Source of the DNA: Nitrososphaerota archaeon
Lineage (GTDB): Archaea; Thermoproteota; Nitrososphaeria; Nitrososphaerales; Nitrosopumilaceae
Reading direction: 5' to 3'
DNA length: 64,000 nt
Assembly: GCA_028867785.1 (NCBI GenBank)
Contig: JAGWFS010000001.1
Location: 1 to 64,000, forward strand
The position numbers and the translations under genes are program-made. Below, in pieces: positions 59,778 through 64,000 of the stretch; position 1 is the first letter of the stretch, and each line of letters opens with the position of its first letter. A model generated the notes under the pieces. It saw only the letters and a program-made list of their open reading frames with translations. It made no database searches and was not told where the DNA came from.

Positions 59778-62593
59778 ACGACAAGCTAATCATCCGCGGT
59801 GCAAGACACCACAACTTGAAAAATATCAATCTCGACATACCAAAAAACAAGATTGTGGTGATAACAGGCCTCTCAGGATCTGGCAAGTCCACCCTTGCCT
59901 TTGATACCATATATGCGGAGGGCCAGAGGAGATACGTCGAGTCGCTTTCCGCCTATGCGAGGCAGTTTTTGGAAATGATGGACAAGCCAGACGTTGATTC
60001 AATCGAGGGCCTTTCTCCTGCCATATCAATTCAGCAAAAGACCACAAGCAGAAACCCAAGATCTACTGTTGGTACCATTACTGAAATCTATGACTATCTG
60101 AGACTGCTTTATGCAAGAATCGGAGTCCCGCACTGTCCAAGATGCTCAAGGAAGATATCAAACCAGTCAGTAGAGTCAATATGCGAGTCAATTCTCAAAG
60201 AATCAGAAGGGCAAAAGATAATGATTCTTGCTCCCCTCATACAGAGAAAAAAGGGGACGTACGAGAAACTGTTCGAGCAGGTCAAAAAATCAGGCTATTC
60301 AAGAATCCGGGTGGATGGCGACGTGGTTGAGCTAAATGGAGAGTTTCCAATACTTGACAAACAGAAATGGCACAACATTGAGATCATAGTCGACAGACTA
60401 AAGGCATCATGGGAGGAAAAAAGCAGGCTCTTCGAGTCCATCCAGACTGCCACCAAGGCAAGCAGGGGGACAGTCATGGTACTCAACGGCGAGGCAAAGA
60501 CTTTTTCTCAAAATAACGCATGCCCGCACTGCGGCATTACGATTGGGGAGCTAGAGCCCAGGGCATTCTCTTTCAACTCGCCTTTTGGGGCATGCAAGAC
60601 ATGCCATGGGCTTGGCGTAAAGATGGAATTTGACCCGGATCTCCTGATTCCTGACAAGACAAAATCAATTCTTGACGGCGCAATCATACCGTGGTCTGGA
60701 AGATTTTCCTCCTTTAGGAGGCAGACACTAAGAGACGTCGGAAAAAAATTCGGTTTTGACCTGATGACGCCAATTGACAAGATGACGCCAAGACAGCTCA
60801 ATGTCATATTGCACGGCACGGACGAGCTTGTCAAGTTCTCCTACGAGGCACAGACAACAGACTCGCGGTGGCAATACACAAACACCTTTAGCGGCGTCAT
60901 ACCAAGCCTTCAGAAAAATTTTGCCGAGACTGATTCTGAATCAAAAAGAGAGGACCTGAGCAGGTTTATGCGAGAGACTCCCTGCAACTCTTGCAAGGGA
61001 AAAAGACTCAAAGAAGAGGCGCTGGCAGTGATGATAAGCTCCATGTCAATCATGGGAGTGTGCGAACTTTCAATTGATTCCTGCTACGAGTTTTTCAACA
61101 GCTTAAAGCTTACAGATACCGAGAAATACATTGCAAAATCCATACTCAAGGAGATTCTATCAAGACTAGAGTTTTTGAAAAATGTCGGATTGAATTATCT
61201 GACGCTCAACAGGGTAAGCGCCACGCTTTCAGGAGGAGAGTCGCAGAGAATCAGGCTTGCAACCCAGATAGGCTCGAACCTTACCGGGGTGCTATACGTA
61301 CTTGACGAGCCGACAATCGGGCTTCATCAGAGGGACAATGCCAAGCTTATCAAGACCCTGCTCAAGCTTCGAGACCTTGGAAATACAATACTTGTCGTAG
61401 AGCACGATGAAGAAGTCATGCGGAGTTCCGACTGGATTGTGGATCTCGGCCCAGGCGCCGGAGTCCACGGAGGAAATGTCGTCTACACTGGAACGGTGGA
61501 CGGAATCCAGAAGAGCCGTGAATCAGTCACAGGCCAGTATCTTCGAAACCACAATGCAATCAGGCTTGCAAAAAAAATACGCCAGCAAAAAGACAAGATG
61601 GTTGTAAAGGGCGCATCTGAGAACAACCTCAAAAATATAAACGTCGAGTTTCCCCTGGGTCTCATGATATGCGTCACCGGAGTATCAGGCTCTGGCAAGT
61701 CAACCCTGGTAAACGACATACTGTTTAACGCACTTGCATCTCATTTTTACGGCTCTGTGGAAAGGGCCGGAAAACACAAGTCAATACAGGGCCTGGAACA
61801 TGTAGACAAGGCGATAGGAATAGACCAGTCCCCAATAGGAAGAACTCCGCGTTCAAACCCTGCCACATACATAGGAGCGTTTACACCGATAAGGGAGCTT
61901 TATGCAGGAACAGAGCTTTCAAAGGAGCGAGGATATGCCCCCGGCCAGTTCTCATTTAACGTGGCAGACGGGAGGTGCTTTGCATGCGAGGGAGACGGCG
62001 TGAAAAAAATAGAGATGCAGTTCCTGTCAGACGTATACGTGGTATGCGATGAATGTAAGGGCAAAAGATACAATTCTGAGACACTCTCCGTACTATACAA
62101 GGGAAAGAATATCTCCGACATTCTTGCAATGACAGTCGATGAGGCGCTAGAGTTTTTTGAAAACATTCCGGCAATACAGAGAAAGCTTCAGACAGTAGCA
62201 GACGTCGGCTTGGGATACATCAAGCTGGGCCAGCCTGCGACTACGTTATCGGGAGGCGAGGCGCAGAGGGTAAAGCTGGCATCGGAGCTTTCAAAGCGTG
62301 ACACGGGACGGACGCTGTACATACTGGATGAGCCCACAACAGGACTGCATTTTGCAGACGTTCAAAAGCTGCTCGAAGTCCTAAACAGGCTTGTCAATCT
62401 TGGAAACACGGTAATAATCATAGAACACAACATGGATGTCATCAAAAATTCCGACTGGATAATAGATCTGGGCCCGGAGGGAGGTCAGGGAGGAGGGACG
62501 GTTGTTGCACATGGCACTCCGGAAAAGATTGCACAAAATCCGAAAAGTTACACGGGCCAATACCTGAAGCCCTTGTTGAAACATGGTCTTTGA
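59774..62593 (+). CDS. uvrA: Excinuclease ABC subunit A
   Basis: 939 residues. Two ABC ATPase cassettes ([12 protein letters not shown] and [11 protein letters not shown], with LSGGESQR and LSGGEAQR signatures) and four-Cys zinc modules (CPRC; CPHCG with CKTC; CNSC; CEGDG/CDEC). It scans DNA for lesions with UvrB. Second gene in the operon. Confidence 0.97.
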   Translation: MNDKLIIRGARHHNLKNINLDIPKNKIVVITGLSGSGKSTLAFDTIYAEGQRRYVESLSAYARQFLEMMDKPDVDSIEGLSPAISIQQKTTSRNPRSTVGTITEIYDYLRLLYARIGVPHCPRCSRKISNQSVESICESILKESEGQKIMILAPLIQRKKGTYEKLFEQVKKSGYSRIRVDGDVVELNGEFPILDKQKWHNIEIIVDRLKASWEEKSRLFESIQTATKASRGTVMVLNGEAKTFSQNNACPHCGITIGELEPRAFSFNSPFGACKTCHGLGVKMEFDPDLLIPDKTKSILDGAIIPWSGRFSSFRRQTLRDVGKKFGFDLMTPIDKMTPRQLNVILHGTDELVKFSYEAQTTDSRWQYTNTFSGVIPSLQKNFAETDSESKREDLSRFMRETPCNSCKGKRLKEEALAVMISSMSIMGVCELSIDSCYEFFNSLKLTDTEKYIAKSILKEILSRLEFLKNVGLNYLTLNRVSATLSGGESQRIRLATQIGSNLTGVLYVLDEPTIGLHQRDNAKLIKTLLKLRDLGNTILVVEHDEEVMRSSDWIVDLGPGAGVHGGNVVYTGTVDGIQKSRESVTGQYLRNHNAIRLAKKIRQQKDKMVVKGASENNLKNINVEFPLGLMICVTGVSGSGKSTLVNDILFNALASHFYGSVERAGKHKSIQGLEHVDKAIGIDQSPIGRTPRSNPATYIGAFTPIRELYAGTELSKERGYAPGQFSFNVADGRCFACEGDGVKKIEMQFLSDVYVVCDECKGKRYNSETLSVLYKGKNISDILAMTVDEALEFFENIPAIQRKLQTVADVGLGYIKLGQPATTLSGGEAQRVKLASELSKRDTGRTLYILDEPTTGLHFADVQKLLEVLNRLVNLGNTVIIIEHNMDVIKNSDWIIDLGPEGGQGGGTVVAHGTPEKIAQNPKSYTGQYLKPLLKHGL

Positions 62594-64000
62594 CATATCG
62601 TCCCTGAGCATCCCGCCGCACTATGGAATCTACATCATGAAAGATTCCGATGACAAGATACTGTACATAGGAAAGGCAAAGAATCTGAAGAACAGGGTAA
62701 GATCATACTTTGTCAAGAACCAGAACTACAAGACGCAAAAGCTGGTCGAAAAGATACGCGATATCGAGTTTGTTCTGACTGACAACGAGGAGGAGGCGTT
62801 CTTGCTTGAATCAAACATGATAAAGCGCTACAGGCCGCCGTACAACATTGAGCTAAAAGACCAGCAGAGGTACACCTATCTTAGAATCACAAACGAGGAA
62901 TTTCCGCGCCTGATGGTGGCAAGAAGAACAAGAACCGGCGAGTTTCTTGGAGGAGGCAGGGTGTACGGCCCATTTACCCACGGCAGCTCAAAGATGCTCT
63001 CAATCGGGCTGTTAAGAAAGACGTTCAAGATAAGAATATGCAAGAGACTGCCAAAAGAGGCATGCCTAGAGTATCACCTAGGTAACTGCGAGGCGCCGTG
63101 CCAGTTCAAGGATGGCCGCAAGCGGTATCCAGGGCATGTCGCAGAGCTAGAGTCTATCCTGAAAGGAAAGCAGAGGCTTGGAGATTTTGTAGAGAGACTA
63201 GAGTCGGAGATGAGAGAGGCATCATCGAATCTCCAGTATGAACGGGCAAAAGAGATTCGCGAGACCTTGCAGAGGCTGCAGAACTTGCAGACAAGGCAAA
63301 AGATGGAGACAGTCGGAGGCACTGACGAAGAGTATTTTGGCATCAGGACAGGAGAGCACACCGCACACGTGATGAGCTTCAGGCAGATACGCGGCGTCAT
63401 AAAAGACAGGAACAAGTTTTCATTTGACCTTGTGGGGGACAATTCTTTTTCAAACTTTTTATCACAGTATTATTTGACAAACCCAATTCCAAAATACATC
63501 ATAGTAAGCCAGATGCCAGACAAGAAAGAGATCCTAGAAGAGATATTTTCTCGCTCTGCCGGATTCAAGGTCAGCATATCTGTACCGTCAGGCGGAAAAC
63601 GAAAAGAGATGATAGGACTCATAATCAGAAACATAGATCTCTTACTGTCAAGGGGTGCAGACCCCGCACTGGTTGAACTCCAGGAAAAATTGAATCTGGA
63701 ACACATTCCAAAAAAGATAGAGTGTTTTGACATATCAAACCAGGGAGCAGACTATGCCGTGGGTTCCATGTCATGCCTTGTGGACGCAGAGCCCTTCAAG
63801 TCAGGATATCGCAGGTTTAGAATCAAGACAGTAACAGGCAGGGACGATTTTGCAATGATAAACGAGGTTATAAAGAGAAGATACCTGAGATTAAAACAGG
63901 AAAAATCCAGTATGCCAGACCTGGTCCTAATTGACGGAGGAAGGGGGCAGCTAAATGCCGCACTTGGGGCACTCAGGTCCATTGGTGCAAGCATACCGGT
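62583..64000 (+). CDS. uvrC: Excinuclease ABC subunit C (runs off the window)
   Basis: Starts at ATG 62583, overlapping uvrA by 11 bp, and is open to the edge (472 codons seen). N-terminal GIY-YIG nuclease: HYGIYIMKDSDDKILYIGKAKNLKNRVRSYF; a Cys cluster C-K-R-x4-C-L-E-Y...C-E-A-P-C; the UVR segment LQYERAKEIRETL (about 213-225); and the RNase H-like nuclease part beginning CFDISNQGADYAVGSM and ending in LVLIDGGRGQL. Makes the dual incisions. Confidence 0.96.
   Translation, partial: MVFDISSLSIPPHYGIYIMKDSDDKILYIGKAKNLKNRVRSYFVKNQNYKTQKLVEKIRDIEFVLTDNEEEAFLLESNMIKRYRPPYNIELKDQQRYTYLRITNEEFPRLMVARRTRTGEFLGGGRVYGPFTHGSSKMLSIGLLRKTFKIRICKRLPKEACLEYHLGNCEAPCQFKDGRKRYPGHVAELESILKGKQRLGDFVERLESEMREASSNLQYERAKEIRETLQRLQNLQTRQKMETVGGTDEEYFGIRTGEHTAHVMSFRQIRGVIKDRNKFSFDLVGDNSFSNFLSQYYLTNPIPKYIIVSQMPDKKEILEEIFSRSAGFKVSISVPSGGKRKEMIGLIIRNIDLLLSRGADPALVELQEKLNLEHIPKKIECFDISNQGADYAVGSMSCLVDAEPFKSGYRRFRIKTVTGRDDFAMINEVIKRRYLRLKQEKSSMPDLVLIDGGRGQLNAALGALRSIGASIP

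Noticed and set aside
1-64000. CRISPR array or prophage
   Set aside because: No regularly spaced repeat-spacer units and no capsid, terminase or integrase genes were seen.

Overview
The window reads as chromosomal DNA of an ammonia-oxidising-type archaeon (Nitrososphaerota/Thaumarchaeota, most like the Nitrosopumilales). The evidence is archaeal: ribosomal proteins in the archaeal order with eS4 and the RNase P protein Rpp29 inserted, an archaeal proteasome alpha subunit, an ESCRT-III/CdvB-like protein, PurS/PurQ/PurL, leaderless genes with TATA boxes about 25 nt upstream, many stand-alone small zinc-ribbon proteins, plastocyanin-like and tryptophan-rich secreted proteins, and a complete uvrBAC operon. 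GC content looks moderate, so a Nitrosotenuis-like genome is possible, but species is not decidable here.

Layout. 1-3.2 kb is an accessory, partly decayed stretch: an AbiE-like nucleotidyltransferase/antitoxin pair with a palindromic operator, an IS3-family transposase remnant, a tail-to-tail winged-helix/RelE-like pair, and a HEPN gene broken by a stop codon. 3.2-8.7 kb is the biotin cluster (bioA, then bioB-bioF), interrupted by an IS5-like element and a frameshifted secreted lectin-like gene. A BirA-type operator lies upstream of bioB. 8.8-14.4 kb holds a CcdA/thioredoxin pair, an ESCRT-III paralog, small proteins and four copies of a palindrome centred on AATTCGAATT, plus a stretch of decayed DNA.

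14.4-24.2 kb (minus strand) is tRNA-Asn and the ribosomal S10/spc-type operon (uL3 to uL6, without uL2), then a SPOUT methyltransferase and psmA. 25.5-31.0 kb (minus) is a purine operon, purQ-purL-purF-(RAM protein)-purC, with purS detached at 32.5 kb.

31-49 kb is a mosaic of single genes: rhomboid protease, CBS protein, methyltransferase, cupin, tRNA-Thr, K+ channel, DUF192 and DUF255 proteins, plastocyanin-like protein, RidA, DHH phosphoesterase, citrate synthase, Nudix, glycerate kinase, and many small proteins. 49.8-52.5 kb is a three-gene unit (helical protein, SPFH plus zinc ribbons, zinc-ribbon/glycine-rich protein) that resembles bacterial SPFH-type membrane-stress modules and is the best candidate for an undescribed system. 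53-64 kb carries an iron-ADH-family protein (candidate semialdehyde reductase of the 3HP/4HB cycle), an HD plus C-terminal domain protein, an LLM-family oxidoreductase, a PNPOx-family protein and uvrB-uvrA-uvrC (uvrC runs off the end).
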